Positions 1-12,500 of a stretch of DNA of 64,000 bases are shown one piece after another. The translations under genes were made by a program, and so were the position numbers. Each line of letters begins with the position of its first letter. The stretch's first letter is position 1. The stretch is taken from assembly GCA_015183035.1 (NCBI GenBank), contig JACZZP010000013.1, positions 1,488,001 to 1,552,000 of the forward strand, in the 5' to 3' direction. Below the pieces are notes generated by a model, which ran no database searches, had not been told where the DNA came from, and saw nothing but the letters and a program-made list of their open reading frames with translations. Origin of the DNA: Meloidogyne chitwoodi (Eukaryota; Nematoda; Chromadorea; Rhabditida; Meloidogynidae).

Positions 1-2
1 TT

Positions 3-2123
3 CAGGCGAAATCAGAGGATTGTTTTAGAAATAAGGACGGATACTCGTTTTGTAATATATCCTCAGTAAATACACTTACACTTTTGCCTGACGGACAAGG
101 TGTTTCTTTTACAATTAAAAATAATAATGGGATAATTATCGGTGAGATGGAGTTTATAATGCACGGACTTTCTTTTAAATGTAATAAAAAGGTTTTAAAA
201 ATACTCCGTTCTTATGAAACTAAAGTAGAATCTGTAAAAAGATGTCCAGGTAAAGGAACATGCATAGCAGGAAAATGTAATAATATAAATACAGGAGAAA
301 TAATTGAAGAACTAGAAACTTTAAATTTAAATCCGGGTAACACATTTTGTCTTGAGGGTCAATCATTATGGGGCCACAAATGTTTACTTCCTGGCACGAC
401 ATGTTATTTCTATCGAGTTTTGGCTGTACCGAAATCCGAAGAAACCTTTGAGTTAATAACATGTAATACTTGGGATTATATCATGGAGGTTGATATTAAA
501 ATTACGGCAAATAGAAAAACAAAATCTGAGAGATTAACATTTTACCCTGGACTTACAATAGGCTGGGATAATGCCAAATTCACCTTACTAGACATTACTC
601 CACCATTAGCTCCTATATTAAATAGTAAATTTATCATAGGAGATAGAGGTGTAGCATTAGTTGATGAGATTAATTCCCAACTCGATTGTCCCAAAAATGG
701 AAATTTTTCTAATTGCATTCTAAAAAAAGATGTGTGCAAAGAATGTTGGGAGGATCTTGTGAATGAAAAGGTCATATGTGCTTGTATTGATTTATCAATT
801 GAGGAGATTTTACAAGATCCGAAAAAAGCCCTCCCCTTAGATGTGACGAGAATAAATTTAAGAAATAAGGGAAGAGATATTTTTAGTGTAACTCATTATC
901 TGCCAGTACAGATAATGACTAGGTTTACAAACTGGAGTATTTCAACTAATGTTGACGTAACTAAGTGTGTAATTGATCCTATAAAAATATCTGGTTGCTA
1001 TAATTGTGCGGGAGCTTCCTTTTATTTTAAATGTAAAACCTTCTTTGGGAAAGTATTAGCCGAAATAACCTGTGAAAATAAAATTTCTTTTGTTACGCAA
1101 TGTGAATCAAACTCCTCAGCATCAATAGTTACTCTTTCGTTTGATAAAGCTGAAATTAATGAAAAATGTTTCGTTACCTGTCCTGGAGGTACTACCGAAT
1201 TTTTAATGGAAGGATTATTAGAATTTATACTACCTGAACATGAGAAAATTGTAATTAAGAATGGAATACCATTAATCTATTCAGAAAAGGATGGTAATTT
1301 GTGGAAATTTTTAGATAATTTAAATTTAATAGATTTTAAACAATGGCTTTGGGATATGATCAATTGGAAAATTATTATAATTTCATTTATTTTTATGTTA
1401 ATTAGTTATTTAATTCTAAAAATTTATTTAATTTTTTCACCACTTTCTTTTATTTACAAAAAATTAATTTCATGGTACGTCCCCGTTTTTATATTTTTGG
1501 CGATTATTTCTCCGGCGGGAGGTTTTTCCTTAGTTTTGGAAAAGGAACAAATCATTGATACACAAAACGAGATAAATATTTTGGCAAAATTGAAAGAAAA
1601 AATTGTAGAGAGTGGAAAAGATCATTCACTCAACAAAGGTTGCATATTAGAGATGAATCAATTGGAAAACGAAAGTAAACCCTTATATATAAAAAAGAAA
1701 CAAATATACCCAAATTTATTTCCCTCCAATATTAACTTTCAATTTTATTTTTTATTCTCGCTCTTACAAAAATATTATAAAAAATATTATAAAATGTCTA
1801 AAATTCCCTTTCTTGAATTCTCATCTAAACTTCTTGAGTGTGATGAAGACAATGTAGCTCACCTTCTATATTCCAGCTCTGATTCGAGATACAAGGTATC
1901 ATCAGGATTAAAAAAATTGGAAGATGAGAATAAAGGAAATATAACGGCATGGGTTGGTACGCCCGGAAAGGTAACTATTCCAATAACAGGAGTGGGTGAA
2001 TGGTTATTAGTGAAGGATAAACCCATAAGGGCAGATAAACCTCTCAATATGATAATAGTTGGTACGCAGCTTACTGTACACTCACAAAGGAAACACTTGG
2101 ATCAGTATACACTGATGAATTAA
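3..2123 (+). CDS. Envelope-like glycoprotein with phlebovirus G2-type domain (5' truncated by window)
   Basis: The frame is open back to the window edge, so the true start lies outside. About 30 cysteines lie in the first 400 residues, in the spacing typical of class II fusion glycoproteins of the phlebovirus G2 family. The clearest part is the stem near 967-1190, with short motifs such as GCYNCAG and CFVTCPGG. A hydrophobic membrane segment follows at about 1360-1430 and another at about 1470-1530. In exogenous viruses this family mediates membrane fusion; in nematode elements its role is unproven. The frame ends at 2121-2123, but a second frame, shifted by -1, is open from 2039 and runs into the next entry, so the coding sequence looks broken or frameshifted. 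Likely a decayed or defective copy. Confidence 0.6.
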   Translation, partial: QAKSEDCFRNKDGYSFCNISSVNTLTLLPDGQGVSFTIKNNNGIIIGEMEFIMHGLSFKCNKKVLKILRSYETKVESVKRCPGKGTCIAGKCNNINTGEIIEELETLNLNPGNTFCLEGQSLWGHKCLLPGTTCYFYRVLAVPKSEETFELITCNTWDYIMEVDIKITANRKTKSERLTFYPGLTIGWDNAKFTLLDITPPLAPILNSKFIIGDRGVALVDEINSQLDCPKNGNFSNCILKKDVCKECWEDLVNEKVICACIDLSIEEILQDPKKALPLDVTRINLRNKGRDIFSVTHYLPVQIMTRFTNWSISTNVDVTKCVIDPIKISGCYNCAGASFYFKCKTFFGKVLAEITCENKISFVTQCESNSSASIVTLSFDKAEINEKCFVTCPGGTTEFLMEGLLEFILPEHEKIVIKNGIPLIYSEKDGNLWKFLDNLNLIDFKQWLWDMINWKIIIISFIFMLISYLILKIYLIFSPLSFIYKKLISWYVPVFIFLAIISPAGGFSLVLEKEQIIDTQNEINILAKLKEKIVESGKDHSLNKGCILEMNQLENESKPLYIKKKQIYPNLFPSNINFQFYFLFSLLQKYYKKYYKMSKIPFLEFSSKLLECDEDNVAHLLYSSSDSRYKVSSGLKKLEDENKGNITAWVGTPGKVTIPITGVGEWLLVKDKPIRADKPLNMIIVGTQLTVHSQRKHLDQYTLMN

Positions 2124-3214
2124 ATCCTTCTTTTACAGGACCCGGATTATTATTAGAACATCCATGGCGTGAAAATGAGGAATTTTATCCAATTTCTAGT
2201 TTATTAGTAGAGAAATTTGAAAAGGAAGAAGAAAGAGAAGGGATATCATTAAAGTATGAATTAGAACAAGGGAGTGGGATGGAATTAGAATTGAGTGTTT
2301 TAAAGGATAATAAAATAAATTTTAATATTAAGGCAACACCCGAACGACATGAAGACCTGGAAGGTCGCACCTTACAAATTTTAGAATTTCGAGTCAAGGC
2401 TAGGATTTTGAAGAGCTCAATTTACTCGTTATTTGGAATGTTATTGTTTGTTATTTTAATTAATAATTCAATGGCTAGTCCAGGAAAATATTCTCCCCTT
2501 TCAACTCCAAACAAGGATAATTTTTCTATGGATCCCAGTGAAATAGATCGTTTATTGGAAGACACAGAGCCTGAAATGGTATTTGAAAACATAGGTCTCC
2601 AACCCTCTAATATATCTTTTCAGGTAGGACAAGGAATGGCTAATATACAGGAAAATACGGTTGTTAATGATCCAAGAACTCCTCAGGAGAATAAATCAGT
2701 AGAGGAAATTAAAAAGGCCAAATTATCCCAATTAGGTTCAATGTTTGAAAACTGGTTAAATTCCCACCCCTCATGCTCTACAATGAATTATGGCTCAAAT
2801 TTGGCATTTGGTGGGGCGTCATCATCTTCGTCAAGTCGACCAACAACATCAACCACTGTAATTCCTCAACCATTATCAAGTTTTTGTCTTCCTTTTCCAC
2901 CTCCAACAACAACAAAGTCAGAAGTTAGTGAGTATTCTAGAAATAAACGACCATTTTCTGACAACATAAAGTCTTGTTTTCTGTGTGGCGATCCATCTCA
3001 TTTAGCAAGATTTTGTCATTTATCTATTTTTAATAATAAAAATACACCAAAACAGACAACGTCAGTGGAAAATAATCAATTATCAGGAAACGCCATAGTT
3101 AATTTATCTCGTGAGTTAAACCAACTTGCACAACGCTATCCTGAACCGCTAGCACAACTACTTCGTCAAATAGTTAAACTACTCTGTTTATTAAATACAA
3201 CACGAAAATCTTAA
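2039..3214 (+). CDS. Retroelement frame with CCHC zinc knuckle, Gag-like
   Basis: This frame is open from 2039, just after an in-frame TAA at 2036. Its first ATG of useful length is at 2279, giving 311 residues. It has a short hydrophobic segment near residues 50-65, a Ser/Thr/Pro-rich linker at about 175-215, and one CX2CX4HX4C zinc knuckle at about 2972-3014 (CFLCGDPSHLARFC). Zinc knuckles of this form are the nucleic-acid-binding module of retroelement Gag proteins. Its place downstream of an envelope-type frame, rather than upstream of pol, is unusual. It could be a fusion, a rearranged element or the start of a second truncated copy. No host gene homology recognised. Confidence 0.5.
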   Translation, partial: TSQYDNSWYAAYCTLTKETLGSVYTDELNPSFTGPGLLLEHPWRENEEFYPISSLLVEKFEKEEEREGISLKYELEQGSGMELELSVLKDNKINFNIKATPERHEDLEGRTLQILEFRVKARILKSSIYSLFGMLLFVILINNSMASPGKYSPLSTPNKDNFSMDPSEIDRLLEDTEPEMVFENIGLQPSNISFQVGQGMANIQENTVVNDPRTPQENKSVEEIKKAKLSQLGSMFENWLNSHPSCSTMNYGSNLAFGGASSSSSSRPTTSTTVIPQPLSSFCLPFPPPTTTKSEVSEYSRNKRPFSDNIKSCFLCGDPSHLARFCHLSIFNNKNTPKQTTSVENNQLSGNAIVNLSRELNQLAQRYPEPLAQLLRQIVKLLCLLNTTRKS

Positions 3215-3568
3215 CTACATTCTGCGCCCCCCGAATGTCATTTATTGAATGACGAAATAAATAAAATAATTTTAAGCTTATGATTCATTTAAATAAAATA
3301 AATTCTTGTTAATATTTTTGGCCCATCCCTTTTAGCATGCTTTAAAAACCTAACATGCAAAGTGATGGGCAATCAGTTTCTTTTCACTCTTTTTTCCTTC
3401 ACTTTCACTTTTTTATATTCTTTTATATTTTTAAAAATAAATTTGATTTGTGATCAAATATTAACAATAAATTTTGATTTCCTATCCTTGGATAGAAGGC
3501 GAAATATTTATATAATTTAAAGGGAATTATATAGTTACTAGAGAAATTAGGTTATAATTTCGCACAAA
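3215..3568. other. AT-rich spacer between retroelement and satellite
   Basis: Non-coding, AT-rich, with pyrimidine runs near 3380-3430. A terminal repeat would be expected somewhere here, but I see no clear TG...CA boundary and no second copy to compare with. The 82-bp array starts abruptly at 3569. Confidence 0.4.
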
Positions 3569-6500
3569 GAAGAAGTTCAACGAATTAACAAGAATTCAAT
3601 AGATGAAAACATAAATAATCACTCAAATAGCGAAAAGCGGCCTTTTAGAAGAAGAAGTTCAACTAATTAACAAGAATTCAATAGATGGAATCATAAATAA
3701 TCACTCAAATAGCGAAAAGCGGCCTTTTAGAAGAAGAAGTTCAACAAATTAACAAGAATTCAATAGATGGAATCATAAATAATCACTCAAATAGCGAAAA
3801 GCGGCCTTTTAGAAGAAGAAGTTCAACAAATTAACAAGAATTCAATAGATGGAATCATAAATAATCACTCAAATAGCGAAAAGCGGCCTTTTAGAAGAAG
3901 AAGTTCAACGAATTAACAAGAATTCAATAGATGGAAACATAAATAATCACTCAAATAGCGAAAAGCGGCCTTTTAGAAGAAGAAGTTCAACAAATTAACA
4001 AGAATTCAATAGATGGAATCATAAATAATCACTCAAATAGCGAAAAGCGGCCTTTTAGAAGAAGAAGTTCAACGAATTAACAAGAATTCAATAGATGGAA
4101 ACATAAATAATCACTCAAATAGCGAAAAGCGGCCTTTTAGAAGAAGAAGTTCAACAAATTAACAAGAATTCAATAGATGGAATCATAAATAATCACTCAA
4201 ATAGCGAAAAGTGGCCTTTTAGAAGAAGAAGTTCAACGAATTAACAAGAATTCAATAGATGGAAACATAAATAATCACTCAAATAGCGAAAAGCGGTCTT
4301 TTAGAAGAAGAAGTTCAACGAATTAACAAGAATTCAATAGATGGAAACATAAATAATCACTCAAATAGCGAAAAGTGGCCTTTTAGAAGAAGAAGTTCAA
4401 CGAATTAACAAGAATTCAATAGATGGAAACATAAATAATCACTCAAATAGCGAAAAGTGGCCTTTTAGAAGAAGAAGTTCAACGAATTAACAAGAATTCA
4501 ATAGATGAAAACATAAATAATCACTCAAATAGCGAAAAGCGGCCTTTTAGAAGAAGAAGTTCAACGAATTAACAAGAATTCAATAGATGGAAACATAAAT
4601 AATCACTCAAATAGCGAAAAGCGGCCTTTTAGAAGAAGAAGTTCAACGAATTAACAAAGAATTCAATAGATGGAAACATAAATAATCACTCAAATAGCGA
4701 AAAGCGGCCTTTTAGAAGAAGAAGTTCAACGAATTAACAAAGAATTCAATAGATGGAAACATAAATAATCACTCAAATAGCGAAAAGCGGCCTTTTAGAA
4801 GAAGAAGTTCAACAAATTAACAAGAATTCAATAGATGGAATCATAAATAATCACTCAAATAGCGAAAAGCGGCCTTTTAGAAGAAGAAGTTCAACGAATT
4901 AACAAGAATTCAATAGATGAAAACATAAATAATCACTCAAATAGCGAAAAGCGGCCTTTTAGAAGAAGAAGTTCAACTAATTAACAAGAATTCAATAGAT
5001 GAAAACATAAATAATCACTCAAATAGCGAAAAGCGGCCTTTTAGAAGAAGAAGTTCAACAAATTAACAAGAATTCAATAGATGAAAACATAAATAATCAC
5101 TCAAATAGCGAAAAGTGGCCTTTTAGAAGAAGAAGTTCAACGAATTAACAAGAATTCAATAGATGGAATCATAAATAATCACTCAAATAGCGAAAAGCGG
5201 CCTTTTAGAAGAAGAAGTTCAACGAATTAACAAGAATTCAATAGATGAAAACATAAATAATCACTCAAATAGCGAAAAGTGGCCTTTTAGAAGAAGAAGT
5301 TCAACGAATTAACAAGAATTCAATAGATGGAAACATAAATAATCACTCAAATAGCGAAAAGCGGCCTTTTAGAAGAAGAAGTTCAACGAATTAACAAAGA
5401 ATTCAATAGATGGAAACATAAATAATCACTCAAATAGCGAAAAGCGGCCTTTTAGAAGAAGAAGTTCAACAAATTAACAAGAATTCAATAGATGGAATCA
5501 TAAATAATCACTCAAATAGCGAAAAGCGGCCTTTTAGAAGAAGAAGTTCAACGAATTAACAAGAATTCAATAGATGAAAACATAAATAATCACTCAAATA
5601 GCGAAAAGCGGCCTTTTAGAAGAAGAAGTTCAACTAATTAACAAGAATTCAATAGATGAAAACATAAATAATCACTCAAATAGCGAAAAGCGGCCTTTTA
5701 GAAGAAGAAGTTCAACAAATTAACAAGAATTCAATAGATGAAAACATAAATAATCACTCAAATAGCGAAAAGTGGCCTTTTAGAAGAAGAAGTTCAACGA
5801 ATTAACAAGAATTCAATAGTGAAAACATAAATAATCACTCAAATAGCGAAAAGCGGCCTTTTAGAAGAAGAAGTTCAACTAATTAACAAGAATTCAATAG
5901 ATGGAAACATAAATAATCACTCAAATAGCGAAAAGCGGCCTTTTAGAAGAAGAAGTTCAACAAATTAACAAGAATTCAATAGATGGAATCATAAATAATC
6001 ACTCAAATAGCGAAAAGCGGCCTTTTAGAAGAAGAAGTTCAACGAATTAACAAGAATTCAATAGATGAAAACATAAATAATCACTCAAATAGCGAAAAGC
6101 GGCCTTTTAGAAGAAGAAGTTCAACTAATTAACAAGAATTCAATAGAAGGAATCATAAATAATCACTCAAATAGCGAAAAGCGGCCTTTTAGAAGAAGAA
6201 GTTCAACGAATTAACAAGAATTCAATAGATGAAAACATAAATAATCACTCAAATAGCGAAAAGCGGCCTTTTAGAAGAAGAAGTTCAACGAATTAACAAG
6301 AATTCAATAGATGGAATCATAAATAATCACTCAAATAGCGAAAAGCGGCCTTTTAGAAGAAGAAGTTCAACAAATTAACAAGAATTCAATAGATGGAATC
6401 ATAAATAATCACTCAAATAGCGAAAAGCGGCCTTTTAGAAGAAGAAGTTCAACAAATTAACAAGAATTCAATAGATGGAATCATAAATAATCACTCAAAT

Positions 6501-9500
6501 AGCGAAAAGCGGCCTTTTAGAAGAAGAAGTTCAACGAATTAACAAGAATTCAATAGATGAAAACATAAATAATCACTCAAATAGCGAAAAGTGGCCTTTT
6601 AGAAGAAGAAGTTCAACGAATTAACAAGAATTCAATAGATGGAAACATAAATAATCACTCAAATAGCGAAAAGTGGCCTTTTAGAAGAAGAAGTTCAACG
6701 AATTAACAAGAATTCAATAGATGAAAACATAAATAATCACTCAAATAGCGAAAAGCGGCCTTTTAGAAGAAGAAGTTCAACGAATTAACAAGAATTCAAT
6801 AGATGGAAACATAAATAATCACTCAAATAGCGAAAAGCGGCCTTTTAGAAGAAGAAGTTCAACGAATTAACAAAGAATTCAATAGATGGAAACATAAAAA
6901 ATCACTCAAATAGCGAAAAGCGGCCTTTTAGAAGAAGAAGTTCAACAAATTAACAAGAATTCAATAGATGGAATCATAAATAATCACTCAAATAGCGAAA
7001 AGCGGCCTTTTAGAAGAAGAAGTTCAACAAATTAACAAGAATTCAATAGATGGAATCATAAATAATCACTCAAATAGCGAAAAGCGGCCTTTTAGAAGAA
7101 GAAGTTCAACAAATTAACAAGAATTCAATAGATGGAATCATAAATAATCACTCAAATAGCGAAAAGCGGCCTTTTAGAAGAAGAAGTTCAACGAATTAAC
7201 AAGAATTCAATAGATGGAAACATAAATAATCACTCAAATAGCGAAAAGCGGCCTTTTAGAAGAAGAAGTTCAACAAATTAACAAGAATTCAATAGATGGA
7301 ATCATAAATAATCACTCAAATAGCGAAAAGCGGCCTTTTAGAAGAAGAAGTTCAACGAATTAACAAGAATTCAATAGATGAAAACATAAATAATCACTCA
7401 AATAGCGAAAAGCGGCCTTTTAGAAGAAGAAGTTCAACGAATTAACAAGAATTCAATAGATGGAATCATAAATAATCACTCAAATAGCGAAAAGCGGCCT
7501 TTTAGAAGAAGAAGTTCAACAAATTAACAAGAATTCAATAGATGGAATCATAAATAATCACTCAAATAGCGAAAAGCGGCCTTTTAGAAGAAGAAGTTCA
7601 ACAAATTAACAAGAATTCAATAGATGGAATCATAAATAATCACTCAAATAGCGAAAAGCGGCCTTTTAGAAGAAGAAGTTCAACGAATTAACAAGAATTC
7701 AATAGATGAAAACATAAATAATCACTCAAATAGCGAAAAGTGGCCTTTTAGAAGAAGAAGTTCAACGAATTAACAAGAATTCAATAGATGAAAACATAAA
7801 TAATCACTCAAATAGCGAAAAGTGGCCTTTTAGAAGAAGAAGTTCAACGAATTAACAAGAATTCAATAGATGAAAACATAAATAATCACTCAAATAGCGA
7901 AAAGCGGCCTTTTAGAAGAAGTTCAACTAATTAACAAGAATTCAATAGATGAAAACATAAATAATCACTCAAATAGCGAAAAGCGGCTTTTAGAAGAAGA
8001 AGTTCAACTAATTAACAAGAATTCAATAGATGGAAACATAAATAATCACTCAAATAGCGAAAAGCGGCCTTTTAGAAGAAGAAGTTCAACGAATTAACAA
8101 GAATTCAATAGATGAAAACATAAATAATCACTCAAATAGCGAAAAGCGGCCTTTTAGAAGAAGAAGTTCAACAAATTAACAAGAATTCAATAGATGGAAT
8201 CATAAATAATCACTCAAATAGCGAAAAGCGGCCTTTTAGAAGAAGAAGTTCAACGAATTAACAAGAATTCAATAGATGGAAACATAAATAATCACTCAAA
8301 TAGCGAAAAGCGGCCTTTTAGAAGAAGAAGTTCAACGAATTAACAAGAATTCAATAGATGGAAACATAAATATCACTCAAATAGCGAAAAGCGGCCTTTT
8401 AGAAGAAGAAGTTCAACAAATTAACAAGAATTCAATAGATGGAATCATAAATAATCACTCAAATAGCGAAAAGCGGCCTTTTAGAAGAAGAAGTTCAACA
8501 AATTAACAAGAATACAATAGATGAAAACATAAATAATCACTCAAATAGCGAAAAGCGGCCTTTTAGAAGAAGAAGTTCAACGAATTAACAAGAATTCAAT
8601 AGATGGAATCATAAATAATCACTCAAATAGCGAAAAGCGGCCTTTTAGAAGAAGAAGTTCAACAAATTAACAAGAATTCAATAGATGGAATCATAAATAA
8701 TCACTCAAATAGCGAAAAGCGGCCTTTTAGAAGAAGAAGTTCAACAAATTAACAAGAATTCAATAGATGGAATCATAAATAATCACTCAAATAGCGAAAA
8801 GCGGCCTTTTAGAAGAAGAAGTTCAACGAATTAACAAGAATTCAATAGATGAAAACATAAATAATCACTCAAATAGCGAAAAGCGGCCTTTTAGAAGAAG
8901 AAGTTCAACAAATTAACAAGAATTCAATAGATGGAATCATAAATAATCACTCAAATAGCGAAAAGCGGCCTTTTAGAAGAAGAAGTTCAACGAATTAACA
9001 AGAATTCAATAGATGGAAACATAAATAATCACTCAAATAGCGAAAAGCGGCCTTTTAGAAGAAGAAGTTCAACGAATTAACAAGAATTCAATAGATGGAA
9101 ACATAAATATCACTCAAATAGCGAAAAGCGGCCTTTTAGAAGAAGAAGTTCAACAAATTAACAAGAATTCAATAGATGGAATCATAAATAATCACTCAAA
9201 TAGCGAAAAGCGGCCTTTTAGAAGAAGAAGTTCAACAAATTAACAAGAATACAATAGATGAAAACATAAATAATCACTCAAATAGCGAAAAGCGGCCTTT
9301 TAGAAGAAGAAGTTCAACTAATTAACAAGAATTCAATAGAAGGAATCATAAATAATCACTCAAATAGCGAAAAGTGGCCTTTTAGAAGAAGAAGTTCAAC
9401 GAATTAACAAGAATTCAATAGATGGAAACATAAATAATCACTCAAATAGCGAAAAGCGGCCTTTTAGAAGAAGAAGTTCAACGAATTAACAAAGAATTCA

Positions 9501-12500
9501 ATAGATGGAAACATAAATAATCACTCAAATAGCGAAAAGCGGCCTTTTAGAAGAAGAAGTTCAACAAATTAACAAGAATTCAATAGATGGAATCATAAAT
9601 AATCACTCAAATAGCGAAAAGCGGCCTTTTAGAAGAAGAAGTTCAACTAATTAACAAGAATTCAATAGATGAAAACATAAATAATCACTCAAATAGCGAA
9701 AAGCGGCCTTTTAGAAGAAGAAGTTCAACAAATTAACAAGAATTCAATAGATGAAAACATAAATAATCACTCAAATAGCGAAAAGTGGCCTTTTAGAAGA
9801 AGAAGTTCAACGAATTAACAAGAATTCAATAGATGAAAACATAAATAATCACTCAAATAGCGAAAAGCGGCCTTTTAGAAGAAGAAGTTCAACTAATTAA
9901 CAAGAATTCAATAGATGGAAACATAAATAATCACTCAAATAGCGAAAAGCGGCCTTTTAGAAGAAGAAGTTCAACAAATTAACAAGAATTCAATAGATGG
10001 AATCATAAATAATCACTCAAATAGCGAAAAGCGGCCTTTTAGAAGAAGAAGTTCAACGAATTAACAAGAATTCAATAGATGAAAACATAAATAATCACTC
10101 AAATAGCGAAAAGCGGCCTTTTAGAAGAAGAAGTTCAACGAATTAACAAGAATTCAATAGATGGAAACATAAATAATCACTCAAATAGCGAAAAGCGGCC
10201 TTTTAGAAGAAGTTCAACTAATTAACAAGAATTCAATAGATGGAAACATAAATAATCACTCAAATAGCGAAAAGCGGCCTTTTAGAAGAAGAAGTTCAAC
10301 GAATTAACCAGAATTCAATAGATGGAAACATAAATAATCACTCAAATAGCGAAAAGCGGCCTTTTAGAAGAAGAAGTTCAACAAATTAACAAGAATTCAA
10401 TAGATGGAATCATAAATAATCACTCAAATAGCGAAAAGCGGCCTTTTAGAAGAAGAAGTTCAACAAATTAACAAGAATTCAATAGATGGAATCATAAATA
10501 ATCACTCAAATAGCGAAAAGCGGCCTTTTAGAAGAAGAAGTTCAACGAATTAACAAGAATTCAATAGATGAAAACATAAATAATCACTCAAATAGCGAAA
10601 AGTGGCCTTTTAGAAGAAGAAGTTCAACGAATTAACAAGAATTCAATAGATGAAAACATAAATAATCACTCAAATAGCGAAAAGTGGCCTTTTAGAAGAA
10701 GAAGTTCAACGAATTAACAAGAATTCAATAGATGAAAACATAAATAATCACTCAAATAGCGAAAAGCGGCCTTTTAGAAGAAGTTCAACTAATTAACAAG
10801 AATTCAATAGATGAAAACATAAATAATCACTCAAATAGCGAAAAGCGGCTTTTAGAAGAAGAAGTTCAACTAATTAACAAGAATTCAATAGATGGAAACA
10901 TAAATAATCACTCAAATAGCGAAAAGCGGCCTTTTAGAAGAAGAAGTTCAACGAATTAACAAGAATTCAATAGATGAAAACATAAATAATCACTCAAATA
11001 GCGAAAAGCGGCCTTTTAGAAGAAGAAGTTCAACAAATTAACAAGAATTCAATAGATGGAATCATAAATAATCACTCAAATAGCGAAAAGCGGCCTTTTA
11101 GAAGAAGAAGTTCAACGAATTAACAAGAATTCAATAGATGGAAACATAAATAATCACTCAAATAGCGAAAAGCGGCCTTTTAGAAGAAGAAGTTCAACGA
11201 ATTAACAAGAATTCAATAGATGGAAACATAAATATCACTCAAATAGCGAAAAGCGGCCTTTTAGAAGAAGAAGTTCAACAAATTAACAAGAATTCAATAG
11301 ATGGAATCATAAATAATCACTCAAATAGCGAAAAGCGGCCTTTTAGAAGAAGAAGTTCAACAAATTAACAAGAATTCAATAGATGGAATCATAAATAATC
11401 ACTCAAATAGCGAAAAGCGGCCTTTTAGAAGAAGAAGTTCAACGAATTAACAAGAATTCAATAGATGGAAACATAAATAATCACTCAAATAGCGAAAAGC
11501 GGCCTTTTAGAAGAAGAAGTTCAACGAATTAACAAGAATTCAATAGATGGAAACATAAATATCACTCAAATAGCGAAAAGCGGCCTTTTAGAAGAAGAAG
11601 TTCAACGAATTAACAAGAATTCAATAGATGGAAACATAAATAATCACTCAAATAGCGAAAAGCGGCCTTTTAGAAGAAGTTCAACTAATTAACAAGAATT
11701 CAATAGATGGAAACATAAATAATCACTCAAATAGCGAAAAGCGGCCTTTTAGAAGAAGAAGTTCAACGAATTAACCAGAATTCAATAGATGGAAACATAA
11801 ATAATCACTCAAATAGCGAAAAGCGGCCTTTTAGAAGAAGAAGTTCAACAAATTAACAAGAATTCAATAGATGGAATCATAAATAATCACTCAAATAGCG
11901 AAAAGCGGCCTTTTAGAAGAAGAAGTTCAACAAATTAACAAGAATTCAATAGATGGAATCATAAATAATCACTCAAATAGCGAAAAGCGGCCTTTTAGAA
12001 GAAGAAGTTCAACGAATTAACAAGAATTCAATAGATGAAAACATAAATAATCACTCAAATAGCGAAAAGTGGCCTTTTAGAAGAAGAAGTTCAACGAATT
12101 AACAAGAATTCAATAGATGAAAACATAAATAATCACTCAAATAGCGAAAAGTGGCCTTTTAGAAGAAGAAGTTCAACGAATTAACAAGAATTCAATAGAT
12201 GAAAACATAAATAATCACTCAAATAGCGAAAAGCGGCCTTTTAGAAGAAGTTCAACTAATTAACAAGAATTCAATAGATGAAAACATAAATAATCACTCA
12301 AATAGCGAAAAGCGGCTTTTAGAAGAAGAAGTTCAACTAATTAACAAGAATTCAATAGATGGAAACATAAATAATCACTCAAATAGCGAAAAGCGGCCTT
12401 TTAGAAGAAGAAGTTCAACGAATTAACAAGAATTCAATAGATGAAAACATAAATAATCACTCAAATAGCGAAAAGCGGCCTTTTAGAAGAAGAAGTTCAA

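Larger units (their letters stand above)
1..3568 (+). mobile_element. 3' part of a retroelement (envelope-like and zinc-knuckle frames)
   Basis: Two intronless reading frames of retroelement type occupy the left edge: a cysteine-rich membrane glycoprotein of phlebovirus-G2 type and a frame with one CCHC zinc knuckle. Both are long and unspliced, unlike all other genes here, whose exons are mostly under 400 bases. Nematode BEL/Pao and Gypsy-like elements (Tas, Cer7 and relatives) are known to carry phlebovirus-like envelopes, so I read this as such an element. No reverse transcriptase, integrase or protease is visible; these would lie left of the window. I could not identify a terminal repeat in 3215-3568, which is AT-rich and runs straight into the 82-bp array. 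The right border is therefore a guess. Confidence 0.6.
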
